Shown here piece after piece: positions 55,838 to 64,000 of a DNA stretch of 64,000 bases. Position 1 is the first letter of the stretch. Every line of letters starts with the position of its first letter. A program made the position numbers and the translations under genes. The notes beneath the pieces were generated by a model. That model was not told where the DNA came from. It searched no databases and saw nothing but the letters and a program-made list of their open reading frames with translations. The DNA comes from Arcobacter sp. (GTDB taxonomy: Bacteria > Campylobacterota > Campylobacteria > Campylobacterales > Arcobacteraceae). Location of the stretch: NCBI GenBank assembly GCA_002869565.1, contig PKUJ01000037.1, forward strand, positions 1-64,000. The letters run 5' to 3'.

Positions 55838-56338
55838 TTATGCTTTCATCGCAGCAGCGATTTTCTTATATTCAGGACCTTCTTCACCAAGAACAATCTC
55901 TGTTCCTTTTACACTAAATGGTGGTAAATCAAGAGGTCTTGGAGGAGGACCAAAAGTTTGTTCTCCACTTGCATTAAACTCTCCACCATGACAGGCACAT
56001 TTCCATTGAGTTTTCTTCCAAGCTGGAATACATCCTAAGTGAGTACATAAACCAATAGCAATAGTGAATCTATCACTACCAACTACTAAGTCTCTTTCAT
56101 TATTTTCCATATCTGCAGTTTTCTTAAGAACAAAAATTGGTTTACCTCTCCATGTAACGATAGAAGGTTACCCAGCTTTTAATCCACTAAGTTCAACATT
56201 TGTAAATCCTCCAGCTAGTACACTTGGTAATGGATCCCACGCTTGTTTCATACCTACAAGCGAAGCTACTCCACCTACTGCCGCGACAGCTGCAAATGTA
56301 TAACCTAGAAAATCTCGTCTATTTGTGTTGTTAGACAT
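55838..56338 (-). pseudogene. petA: Rieske iron-sulfur subunit of the bc1 complex, split by an in-frame TAA
   Basis: Two-iron-two-sulfur subunit that takes electrons from quinol. From ATG 56338 the start MSNNTNRRDFLGYTFAAVAAV has the twin-arginine signal/anchor RRDFLG. TAA at 56168-56170 is codon 57, after GGFTNVELSGLKAG; the same frame then reads PSIVTWRGKPIFVLKKT and continues to CTHLGCIPAW and CACHGGEF, which hold the [2Fe-2S] Cys and His ligands. Related proteins have Gln in this position, so CAA-to-TAA is the simplest change. A downstream start would lose the anchor and Tat signal. Full frame: 166 residues. Confidence 0.95.
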
Positions 56339-56486
56339 TTAGCTTCCTTATTTTAAAATTAAATCTTTACATTATATTCTTAAATTTCTTAAAAAGTTAT
56401 GATTTAGGTCAAGTAATACCCATTTTGTGAGGAAGGTGTGATATTTCTACACACTAGTATTATAAGCTAAACTTATTAAAGACTTT

Positions 56487-57965
56487 TTAGCCTCTAATAA
56501 ATTTAACGATTTCAGTCTCAATATCTTCTTTATTAATAATTAAATTATGATTAATTTTTGCAGAAAATAATTCTTTTATTGATTTTGGAAGTTTTGCATC
56601 ATATTCTTTAGAAATTGTATCTAAAGCATCTTTATCTGAGATATTTGCATTATTTTCATGTAGAGCATTTAATACTGTAGGCGAGAATTTTGTCCATTCT
56701 GCTGTTGAGTAAATAACAGTTTTTAAATCTTTCTTTTTTAGATTTTCATATGCTTTTAGACAAGTTGCAGTGTGTGGATCCATTAAATATCCATCATCTA
56801 AAAAGTTTTTTATAATTTTTGAACCATAATTATCATTTGAATTAATAGCAGAAAAATATTTTTGTAATTTTTTTGTTTCTTCTTCGCTCATAGTAAAGAT
56901 TTTTTTCTCATTTAAGTCATTAAAAAACTCTTTTGTTCTTTTTGCACCATAAAGTGAATATATAACTCTTTCAATATTTGAAGATTTTAGAATATCCATT
57001 GCAGGTGATTTTGTGAGTTTAAGGTCTTTTTCTCTAATATCATAAATACCTGTATTAATCCATTCAGTAAGGATATTATTTTCATTTGAAGCAACAAGTA
57101 GTTTTTCTATTGGTACTCCCATTTCTTGAGCATAAAATGCACCAAGTACATTTCCAAAATTTCCTGATGGAACTACCAAATAAATTTTTTCGCCAAAAGT
57201 AATTTCTTTTTGTTTTAAAAGTTGAATATATGACCAAAAGTGATAAATTATTTGAAATATAATTCTTCCAAAGTTTACAGAATTTGCAGCAGAAAGTTTG
57301 ATTCCATCATTTTCAAGTTCTTTTTTAAATGATTGAGATGCTAAAAGGTCTTTAAGTGCAGATTGGGCATCATCAAAGTTTCCATGAATTCCTAATACTT
57401 TTAAATTATCACCATCTTCACATACCATCTGAAGTCTTTGAACATCAGAAGTTCCTCCATCTGGATATAAACAAGCTACTTGAATATTTTCTTTATTTTT
57501 AAAAGTATTTAAAGCTGCTGGCCCAGTATCGCCAGAAGTTGCAGCTAAGATTAAGTATTTTTCACCTCTTTTTTTTGCAATGGAAGAGAGAATTGAACCA
57601 AAAGGTTGAAGAGCCATATCTTTAAAAGCTCTTGTTGGTCCGTGGTATTGTTCATGAACAAAAAGATCATTTTTAACTTTTACTACAGGGCAGGGATTTG
57701 ATGCATCATCGAAGTTATCATAAAGTGCTAGGGCTTTATTTATCTCTTCTTCATCAATATCAATTTCAAAAGCTTTTAAAATATTATAAGCTAGTTCTTT
57801 GTAACTTTTATTAATATGATTTTGAATGAAATTATCTTCAAGTTTTGGTAAACTTTTTGGTACATATAGCCCTCCAAAAGAGGCACTTGGGTTTAATATT
57901 GCATGTGAAAATGAAGCTTCAATTGGCTTAATTCCATCATTTCCTCTTGTTTCAACAAAATACAT
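56487..57965 (-). CDS. thrC: Threonine synthase
   Basis: PLP enzyme turning O-phosphohomoserine into threonine. The 492-residue protein has EQYHGPTRAFKDMALQPFG with the PLP-binding Lys, LAATSGDTGPAALN, SANSVNFGRI and VVPSGNFGNVLGA. It is the longer fungal/Gram-negative type. It overlaps argB by 1 nt. thrB is unlinked at 29 kb. Confidence 0.96.
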   Translation of the reverse strand: MYFVETRGNDGIKPIEASFSHAILNPSASFGGLYVPKSLPKLEDNFIQNHINKSYKELAYNILKAFEIDIDEEEINKALALYDNFDDASNPCPVVKVKNDLFVHEQYHGPTRAFKDMALQPFGSILSSIAKKRGEKYLILAATSGDTGPAALNTFKNKENIQVACLYPDGGTSDVQRLQMVCEDGDNLKVLGIHGNFDDAQSALKDLLASQSFKKELENDGIKLSAANSVNFGRIIFQIIYHFWSYIQLLKQKEITFGEKIYLVVPSGNFGNVLGAFYAQEMGVPIEKLLVASNENNILTEWINTGIYDIREKDLKLTKSPAMDILKSSNIERVIYSLYGAKRTKEFFNDLNEKKIFTMSEEETKKLQKYFSAINSNDNYGSKIIKNFLDDGYLMDPHTATCLKAYENLKKKDLKTVIYSTAEWTKFSPTVLNALHENNANISDKDALDTISKEYDAKLPKSIKELFSAKINHNLIINKEDIETEIVKFIRG

Positions 57966-58879
57966 TATAATTCCTTACTTTTATCATTTAATAATTGTTC
58001 TAAATTAATACCATTATTTGGATTGTCTCTTCTTAAAAATTGTGTACCAACACCGTCACTTGTAAATAATTCTAATAAAATTGAGTGTTCAACTCTTCCA
58101 TCAATTATGTGTGCTTTGTTTACACCATCATAAATTGCTTCGATACAAGAATCAACTTTAGGAATCATCCCTCCTGCAATTGTGCCGTCTTTTTTATAAG
58201 CTTCTACTTCTTCTTTATCTAAGGAAGTTATTAATTTTCCTTCTTTATCTAAAACTCCAACAATATCAGTTAAGAAAAGAACTTTTTGGGCATTTAAGGC
58301 TCTTGCAATTTTTGACGCTGCAACATCTGCATTAATATTAAATCCTGGATGATTAGGTTCAGCACTATCTGCTATTGGAGCTATTACAGGAATAAAACCT
58401 TGACCCAATAAATTATTTATCATATCAGCATTAATTTCTGTTACAACACCTGTAAAGCCAAATTTTCCACCATCTTTTGGTTCTGCTTTGATGATTGCTG
58501 AATCTTTTCCTGATATACCAATAGCTTTTGCTCCATGATGATTTAAAAGAGAAGTTATGTTTTTATTTATCTCTCCACTAAGTACCATTTCTACAACTCT
58601 CATCGTATCTTTTGAGGTAACTCTATGCACATCAATAAATTCTGATGTAATGTCAAGTTTTTTTAGTAGTTCTGAAATTTGTGCACCACCACCATGAACA
58701 ATAACAGGTTTTATTCCAACAAGTGAAAGTAAAACAATATCTTGTGCGAATTTCTCTTGTAGTTCAGGGCTAGTTTGAGCTGAACCTCCATATTTGATTA
58801 CAATTGTTTTATTATAAAACTTTTTTATGTGTGGAATAGCATCAAGTAGAACTTGTACTTTATGTTGTTTTTTTTGCAT
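57965..58879 (-). CDS. argB: Acetylglutamate kinase
   Basis: Second enzyme of arginine synthesis. ATG 58879 (304 residues, GAGG upstream) is preferred; an in-frame TTG at 58906 would add nine residues. It has IVIKYGGSAQTSPELQE, VHGGGAQI, NINADVAASKIA, FLTDIVGVLDKEGK and AGGMIPKVDSC. The unlinked position relative to other arg genes is common in this phylum. It overlaps thrC by one base. Confidence 0.96.
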   Translation of the reverse strand: MQKKQHKVQVLLDAIPHIKKFYNKTIVIKYGGSAQTSPELQEKFAQDIVLLSLVGIKPVIVHGGGAQISELLKKLDITSEFIDVHRVTSKDTMRVVEMVLSGEINKNITSLLNHHGAKAIGISGKDSAIIKAEPKDGGKFGFTGVVTEINADMINNLLGQGFIPVIAPIADSAEPNHPGFNINADVAASKIARALNAQKVLFLTDIVGVLDKEGKLITSLDKEEVEAYKKDGTIAGGMIPKVDSCIEAIYDGVNKAHIIDGRVEHSILLELFTSDGVGTQFLRRDNPNNGINLEQLLNDKSKEL

Positions 58880-59003
58880 AGGTTTTTGACCTCTTTTTGG
58901 TATCAATTTTCTATAAGTCCGGCATTATACAGAAATTTAACTTATGTATTAAATAACTATCTAAAGAAGAGATGATTGATTTTAGGCTTTATTTAATTAT
59001 TAG

Positions 59004-59028
59004 AGAAGTTAGTTTAAAACTAACTTCT
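59004..59028 (-). terminator. Terminator after the diguanylate cyclase
   Basis: Twelve-bp inverted repeat (AGAAGTTAGTTT / AAACTAACTTCT with one central base) overlapping the stop-codon region of the GGDEF gene; the minus-strand side continues with an AT-rich tail. Confidence 0.7.
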
Positions 59029-60868
59029 AATACTCATCTTTTAATTCACCATCCTTAATAAGGTCTTTTGAAAATACTACACTTTTATTTCTTCCTGTAT
59101 CTTTTGCTTCATATAGAGCTAAATCAGCAAATTTTAGACATTGCCAGAAATTATCTGTATGAGTAGGAAAAATTGAAGCTCCAATACTAATTGTTTTACT
59201 AAAAGAAGTTGATCCTACTGGAATCTCTTTTTTAGAGAAGGCAATTCTTATTTTTTCAGATACTTCGAATAAATATGATTCATCACAATTATAAAGTAAA
59301 ACAATAAACTCTTCTCCTCCGAATCGTATAACAACATCAGATTCTCGAGAATTTTCAACTAAAGTTTGTGAAATAATTTTAATTGCTTCATCTCCAACAT
59401 CATGACCGTATGTGTCATTAATCATTTTAAAGAAATCTATATCCACCATTAATATACCATATGTAATGCTAGTACGTTTAACTTGAGAAACCATTGTTTT
59501 TACTGATTCTTCTAAGTATTTTCTATTAAATAGACCTGTTAAAGGATCCGTTCTCGCTGTACGTTCTAGAATATACATAAGTTTTTTACTAACAATTTCA
59601 GGTTTTGCAGTATCAATATAATCTTGAATTGATGGTAATATATTACGTATTCTATTATGTTCATCTTCTGAGTCTGCAACAATCGATACAATAAAATCTA
59701 AGTCATTAGATATAGAGTATGGAATACAGATATAAAATTTCCCAGTGTCATGATTAAATTTATCACACATATCTTTAAATTGACAAGAATCAACGATAGT
59801 ATTAGTTCTATCTGCTCTACAGCCTTCTTGTGCTTGGCAATGAATCTCTTTTTCTATATATACTATATTAACATCTTTGTGTGTGGTATCAGCTTCAATA
59901 AAATTAAAATCTGTAAGTCCAAATTTTACTCGAAGGACATAAGCTAGTCTATTATAAACTTCTTTGATATGTTCATCGTGTTCTATTGTTTTTCTAAATC
60001 TATATATATCAGCAAGTCGATTAACGGTACTTTTAACATCAATAAGAGGATCTAGTTTTTTTTGTTTTTGGTGAACTAAAAAAACATTTATTTTTTGTTC
60101 AATATCTTCTAGTGTTGATTGAAGTTTTTCTAATAACCCATCAATCCAAGAAGCAACTGCATCACTCTCTTTCCCTTTTGTTGAACCAATTCGGTCAGAG
60201 TAATCTCCCTTTTGTGCTTTCTGCATTACTCTATTGATTGCTTCAAAAAGAGTTAAAAATGGAGAAATAAGTTTATTTACAAATATAAGAATAAAAATAA
60301 TTAAAACTAATGCAATAATAATTGTATTAAATACTGTAGTCATTCCTACTTCTTTAATATCATCAACTGACATTGCGATGGTAATTGCCCCTAAGGTATC
60401 TCCTTCTTTCGCAGTAGAATGACATGAAAGACAATCAATCGTGCCATCAGCAGTTCCAATATATGGAATAGTAATTCTATAAGAGCTTTTTCCAAAAATT
60501 CTTTCTTCTACTACTGCCCTTTCAACTCCTGAACGTAAAACTTCTTTATCAACTTCGTCTCTAGCTATTTCATTATTATGTCCTTTCCCAAATTGTTCAA
60601 TAATCGAAGAACCACGAGATAGCCAGATTTTGTCAATATTATCAAGTTTAGCAATTTGATTTAAAAAGAGTTCTCTATTATCAATGACGCCATTAACCAT
60701 GTGTGATGTCAAGCTATGTTTGACTGTTTGCGCGATAGCTTTTGCCTTATTCTCAACACTTTTTAATCCATAATCTCTGAAATTCATAAGTATATTTACA
60801 ATTAAGATAATAAACATAATTGACATTATAAGAAAAAGTGAGATTGAAATTTTACGTTTTGATTTCAT
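59027..60868 (-). CDS. Membrane diguanylate cyclase with periplasmic c-heme motif
   Basis: A 613-residue sensor that would make c-di-GMP. Order: TM1 (about 9-28), periplasmic domain (30-175) with a c-type heme motif CLSCH at 146-150 in the style of Tll0287-like/DUF3365 sensors, TM2 (177-197), HAMP (about 198-250), a linker region containing four cysteines C344, C350, C362 and C368 (CX5CX11CX5C), and a GGDEF domain (about 440-600) with GGEEF at 517-521 and an I-site RESD at 508-511. Catalytic motif and feedback site are intact. A heme or gas/redox input to biofilm or motility control is plausible; the cysteine cluster could bind metal. Lone gene with its own terminator. Confidence 0.85.
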   Translation of the reverse strand: MKSKRKISISLFLIMSIMFIILIVNILMNFRDYGLKSVENKAKAIAQTVKHSLTSHMVNGVIDNRELFLNQIAKLDNIDKIWLSRGSSIIEQFGKGHNNEIARDEVDKEVLRSGVERAVVEERIFGKSSYRITIPYIGTADGTIDCLSCHSTAKEGDTLGAITIAMSVDDIKEVGMTTVFNTIIIALVLIIFILIFVNKLISPFLTLFEAINRVMQKAQKGDYSDRIGSTKGKESDAVASWIDGLLEKLQSTLEDIEQKINVFLVHQKQKKLDPLIDVKSTVNRLADIYRFRKTIEHDEHIKEVYNRLAYVLRVKFGLTDFNFIEADTTHKDVNIVYIEKEIHCQAQEGCRADRTNTIVDSCQFKDMCDKFNHDTGKFYICIPYSISNDLDFIVSIVADSEDEHNRIRNILPSIQDYIDTAKPEIVSKKLMYILERTARTDPLTGLFNRKYLEESVKTMVSQVKRTSITYGILMVDIDFFKMINDTYGHDVGDEAIKIISQTLVENSRESDVVIRFGGEEFIVLLYNCDESYLFEVSEKIRIAFSKKEIPVGSTSFSKTISIGASIFPTHTDNFWQCLKFADLALYEAKDTGRNKSVVFSKDLIKDGELKDEY

Positions 60869-61015
60869 ATAGGTACCTTGTAATAAAGATAAAAAAAAAT
60901 TCTAGCATTAACTAACTTAAATAATTATATTAATTAGATAAATAATATTACTTTAAGAACAAATAGTAATTTTTTCTTAAAGTTACTTAACTAAATTTAT
61001 AGTACAATCGAATCT

Positions 61016-63748
61016 ATGAAAAACTATTTAGCATATAAAGCTAGTGCAGGAAGTGGAAAAACTTTTGCACTAACGGTACGATATATAACTTTACTTCTTT
61101 TAGGTGCAAAAGCAAAAGAAATCTTGACTTTAACATTTACAAATAAAGCTGCAAATGAAATGAGTGAAAGAATATATAATACTCTATTAAACCTCGGCAA
61201 TGATGATGCATATTTAAATGCAATAATTGAACAATCAAACTTATCAAAAGAGCAAATATTATCAAAAAAAGAGTTTTTGATTCTTGAATATACAAATGCT
61301 TCTTTATCAATTTTTACAATTGATAAATTTATAAATAAAATTTTACGAGAATTTTGTGGTTATATTGGTATTAGTGATGATTTTGAGATTAAAGAAGATG
61401 ATGTAGAGGCTTTAAGTAATAAGTTTTTAGAATCACTTAGTTTAGAAAATTTTGATAAGCTAATTGATTTTTCTTTGTTTGAAAAGAAAAAATATTCATC
61501 TTTGTTTGATATATTTAAAAATTTATTAGAAAAAAATGAGACTATTGAAATATTAAATATTGATGCAAGTTTAATAAATCTTCAAAAAGAAGAGTGTATA
61601 AAGGAGGGATTTAGGGTAAAAGAGTTTATCTTAAATTGCCCAAATGCCTCTGCTTCAGCTATAAAGGCAGTGGACTTTGAAAAATTTGATGAATTAATTT
61701 CAAAAAAATGGTTAGAAAAAAGTGCTGCAATAGAGTATTCTTATTTTAAAAAGTGTTCAAATGAACTTTTAGAAGGCTATTTCTCAAAGTTAAAAGAACA
61801 AATATCAATATATTATAAAATTAGGGCTGGTTTTAGTTTGAGTAGATTATTTGAGCTTTACAATCTATTTAAAGAGTATAAAATCAAATACAATAAATCA
61901 AAAAATTATTTGCATTTTGATGATATTTCAAATTTAACATATGAACTTTTATCTTCAAAAATTGACAAAGAATTTTTATATTTTAGGTTAGATTCTAAAT
62001 TCTCTCATATTCTAATTGACGAATTCCAAGATACTTCTTTAATGCAATATAAAATTTTACAACCTTTGATTGAAGAAATTTTATCAGGGAGTCAAAATGA
62101 GTTTAAAACTTTTTTCTATGTTGGAGATACGAAACAATCAATTTATAGATTTAGAGGAGGCAAAAGGGAATTATTTGATTATGTGCTTAAAACAAACTCT
62201 TTGATAGAGGTAGAAATATTAAATACCAATTATAGATCTTGTGAAAAAATTGTATCTTTTGTAAATGACTCTTTTAAAAAAGTTCCTTCTTATGAGTATT
62301 ATGACCAAAATGCAATACATAAAAATGGTTTTGTAGAAGTTTTTGAGGATGAGGCTTTACTTGAAGATGAAAAATTTAAAAATATTGCAAAAAAGATTTC
62401 CGATTTAATACAAAGTGGTGTAAATAGCAACGATATAGCAATTCTAACTTATACAAATGACGATGTATTAAATATATACTCATATTTAAAAAAGATGTTT
62501 CCTTCTTTAAAGATTACAACAGAGATGACTTCAAAACTTATAAACCAAGAGAATGTAAAAGCACTTATAAATGCAATTAAATATTTATATTTTAAAGAAG
62601 ATATTTATAAAGAAAATGTAAATGCAATTATTGGACATAAACCATTATCAAATTTAGAATTATTAGTTGATATAAAAAAATTAAGTATTCAAGAATTAGT
62701 TTATAAAGTGGCAAATATATTAAATATTACTGATGATAATGTAATCAAGCTTGTAGAATTAGCTCCAAGTTATAAAAATATTGTTGATTTTGTTTATGAG
62801 ATTGACAAATTAGATGCATCAATTCAAAACTCTGAACAATTAGGATTACAGATTTTAACAATCTTTAAATCAAAAGGTTTAGAGTTTCATACTGTTTTAC
62901 TTATTGATAGGGTAAAACAAAAAAATGCAGATAGAAGTTCATTATTATTTGAATATGATGATGTTCATTTGAAAAATATTTATTATAAAATTTCTGGGCT
63001 TGAGAATTATAACAATGATTATAAAAATGCTTTACAAAAAGAGAAAGCTCTAAGTTTTGAAGATGAATTAAATATATTATATGTTGCAATGACAAGAGCT
63101 AGAAATAATATGATTATATTTAAGAAGTCTCAAAAATCAGTTTTTGACTTACTTGATTTAAAAGCTCAAATTCAAGGTGACATATCTATTAGTGAAAATA
63201 AAACTAAAAACTATGAAAAAATAGAAAAAGTTTCATATACTGCTTTAGATTTAGGGACCCAAGATAAACCAATATCTAAAGTAGTTATAGAAAAAGATTA
63301 TACACTTCATGCAAAATATTTTGGTATAGCAACACACTATTGTTTAGAAATGATGAATTTATTTGATGAAAAATCTTTGGATTATTCTTTGAATTTAGTT
63401 AGAAATAGATACTCAAGTTATTTACAAAATGAAGACTTTTCAAATATTAGACGAAGAGTTGTAAAACTTATTGATAATGAAGAATTTAAAGGTATTGTTA
63501 CTGATGCTAGTTTTAATAAAGAACAAGCTTTGATTTATAAAAATGAATTAAAAATTATAGATTTATTGGTGCAAAAAGAGGGTAAATATTATATCTTTGA
63601 CTACAAAACTACAAAAGATGAACTTCAAGAACATATAAATCAAGTAAGTCATTATAAAAAAGCTATAAAAGATATAGTTACTTCTGATGAGGTCTATTCT
63701 TATATCCTTTACTTAAATGACAATGAAGCAAAAATGAAAAAGGTCTAA
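61016..63748 (+). CDS. addA: AddA-type helicase-nuclease subunit
   Basis: UvrD-like helicase with a C-terminal nuclease, 910 residues, partner of AddB. Motifs: Walker A ASAGSGKT at 9-16, TFTNKAANEMSER, ILIDEFQDTSLMQY (motif II), GDTKQSIYRFRGG, NTNYRSCEKIV, ILTIFKSKGLEFHTV, AMTRARNN and the nuclease YYIFDYKTTKD near residue 865. It contains HYCLEMMNLFDEKS before the nuclease. Together with AddB it resects double-strand ends and, in related species, reads recombination hotspots (Chi). A lone transcription unit between a GGDEF gene upstream and another downstream. Confidence 0.92.
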   Translation: MKNYLAYKASAGSGKTFALTVRYITLLLLGAKAKEILTLTFTNKAANEMSERIYNTLLNLGNDDAYLNAIIEQSNLSKEQILSKKEFLILEYTNASLSIFTIDKFINKILREFCGYIGISDDFEIKEDDVEALSNKFLESLSLENFDKLIDFSLFEKKKYSSLFDIFKNLLEKNETIEILNIDASLINLQKEECIKEGFRVKEFILNCPNASASAIKAVDFEKFDELISKKWLEKSAAIEYSYFKKCSNELLEGYFSKLKEQISIYYKIRAGFSLSRLFELYNLFKEYKIKYNKSKNYLHFDDISNLTYELLSSKIDKEFLYFRLDSKFSHILIDEFQDTSLMQYKILQPLIEEILSGSQNEFKTFFYVGDTKQSIYRFRGGKRELFDYVLKTNSLIEVEILNTNYRSCEKIVSFVNDSFKKVPSYEYYDQNAIHKNGFVEVFEDEALLEDEKFKNIAKKISDLIQSGVNSNDIAILTYTNDDVLNIYSYLKKMFPSLKITTEMTSKLINQENVKALINAIKYLYFKEDIYKENVNAIIGHKPLSNLELLVDIKKLSIQELVYKVANILNITDDNVIKLVELAPSYKNIVDFVYEIDKLDASIQNSEQLGLQILTIFKSKGLEFHTVLLIDRVKQKNADRSSLLFEYDDVHLKNIYYKISGLENYNNDYKNALQKEKALSFEDELNILYVAMTRARNNMIIFKKSQKSVFDLLDLKAQIQGDISISENKTKNYEKIEKVSYTALDLGTQDKPISKVVIEKDYTLHAKYFGIATHYCLEMMNLFDEKSLDYSLNLVRNRYSSYLQNEDFSNIRRRVVKLIDNEEFKGIVTDASFNKEQALIYKNELKIIDLLVQKEGKYYIFDYKTTKDELQEHINQVSHYKKAIKDIVTSDEVYSYILYLNDNEAKMKKV

Positions 63749-64000
63749 ATAAGATTTTCTAGTTTTGAAATAGAATAAATAAGATTCTCTTTTATATCAA
63801 ATTTTTTGTATGAAATTATAATATCTTTTGAATATTCAGATATAAATAATTTTAGTTCTTCAAATTTAATAATATCAAAATTATAATTTTGGGAAGCTAG
63901 TATCACAAAATCATCTCCATGCATCCTAAAAATTATATTCCCATCATATATTTTATTTAATTTATTTGCAATGTCAATTAACAATTGATTTCCTACTGAC
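63745..64000 (-). CDS. C-terminal fragment of a degenerate GGDEF-domain protein
   Basis: The gene enters from the right edge and ends at 63745, 4 nt inside the end of addA. The visible 84 codons (continuing from the window edge, no start seen) read VGNQLLIDIANKLNK then IIFRMHGDDFVILAS, matching the alpha-helix and motif of GGDEF domains, but the motif is HGDDF, not GGDEF/GGEEF. It may be inactive or act as a c-di-GMP receptor. N-terminal sensing part lies outside the window. Confidence 0.72.
   Translation of the reverse strand, partial: SVGNQLLIDIANKLNKIYDGNIIFRMHGDDFVILASQNYNFDIIKFEELKLFISEYSKDIIISYKKFDIKENLIYSISKLENLI

Noticed and set aside
1-64000. tRNA, rRNA, CRISPR, insertion sequences, prophage
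   Set aside because: Intergenic spacers are short and hold no cloverleaf, direct-repeat array or transposase gene; all large ORFs fit core chromosomal genes.

Overview
This window is a chromosomal segment of a Campylobacterota bacterium, most probably an Arcobacter-group species. The DNA is strongly AT-rich, genes are tightly packed, TTG and GTG starts are common, and several gene blocks match the order I recall from Campylobacter/Helicobacter: ccoNOQP-DUF4006-fixH-addB, lpxC-(tsaB-like)-thrB-ylxR-infB-rbfA-rimP, pheS-pheT-aroA-ispH-rpsA-serA and fabG-acpP-fabF-accA. The genus is inferred from gene content only. I see no rRNA, tRNA, CRISPR array, insertion sequence or prophage; this is core chromosome.

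Layout. 1-5 kb: 5' end of a class I fumarase (minus), then trxB, dapB, purF and a radical SAM gene (plus), with unusually hairpin-rich spacers. 4.9-7.4 kb: a GNAT-nitrilase fusion and a LysR regulator (minus). 7.5-11.7 kb: uvrD-like helicase, truB, ispE, smpB. 11.8-19 kb: a cbb3 oxidase operon (ccoN, O, Q, P), a DUF4006 protein, an untracked 30-residue membrane peptide, a TPM-like protein, fixH and addB. 19-23.3 kb (minus): prfB, a cytochrome c, a major porin, folB, plsY. 23.4-35.3 kb (plus): nadA, nadC, a DHH phosphoesterase, an M23 peptidase, lpxC, tsaB-like, thrB, ylxR, infB, rbfA, rimP, a LysE exporter, ribD. 35.4-44.8 kb (minus): efp, serA, rpsA, ispH, aroA, pheT, pheS. 44.9-51.9 kb: a HIT gene (plus), then accA, fabF, acpP, fabG, queE, queD, queC and moeA (minus). 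52-53 kb: a small membrane protein and rsmE (plus). 53.1-60.9 kb (minus): a small cytochrome c, the bc1 complex (petC, petB, petA), thrC, argB and a heme-binding diguanylate cyclase. 61-63.7 kb: addA (plus). The window ends inside a second GGDEF gene (minus).

How the genes work together. The bc1 complex, three further cytochromes c or oxidase cytochromes and the high-affinity cbb3 oxidase form a microaerobic respiratory chain. AddA and AddB, encoded 42 kb apart, should form one RecBCD-type helicase-nuclease. fabG/acpP/fabF/accA with plsY and lpxC supply membrane lipids and lipid A.

The most striking observation is that five conserved genes (truB, lpxC, pheS, fabG, petA) are each split by one in-frame stop codon with the rest of the protein intact in the same frame. 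No frameshifts were seen. Several of these genes are normally essential, so substitution errors in the assembly are the first explanation to test; true nonsense alleles or readthrough are the alternatives. Other points of interest are the c-heme/cysteine-rich diguanylate cyclase, clustered RNA hairpins around trxB, dapB and purF, three GTGAC repeats at 11-nt spacing before ccoN, and a 17-codon ORF with a strong Shine-Dalgarno sequence after ribD.
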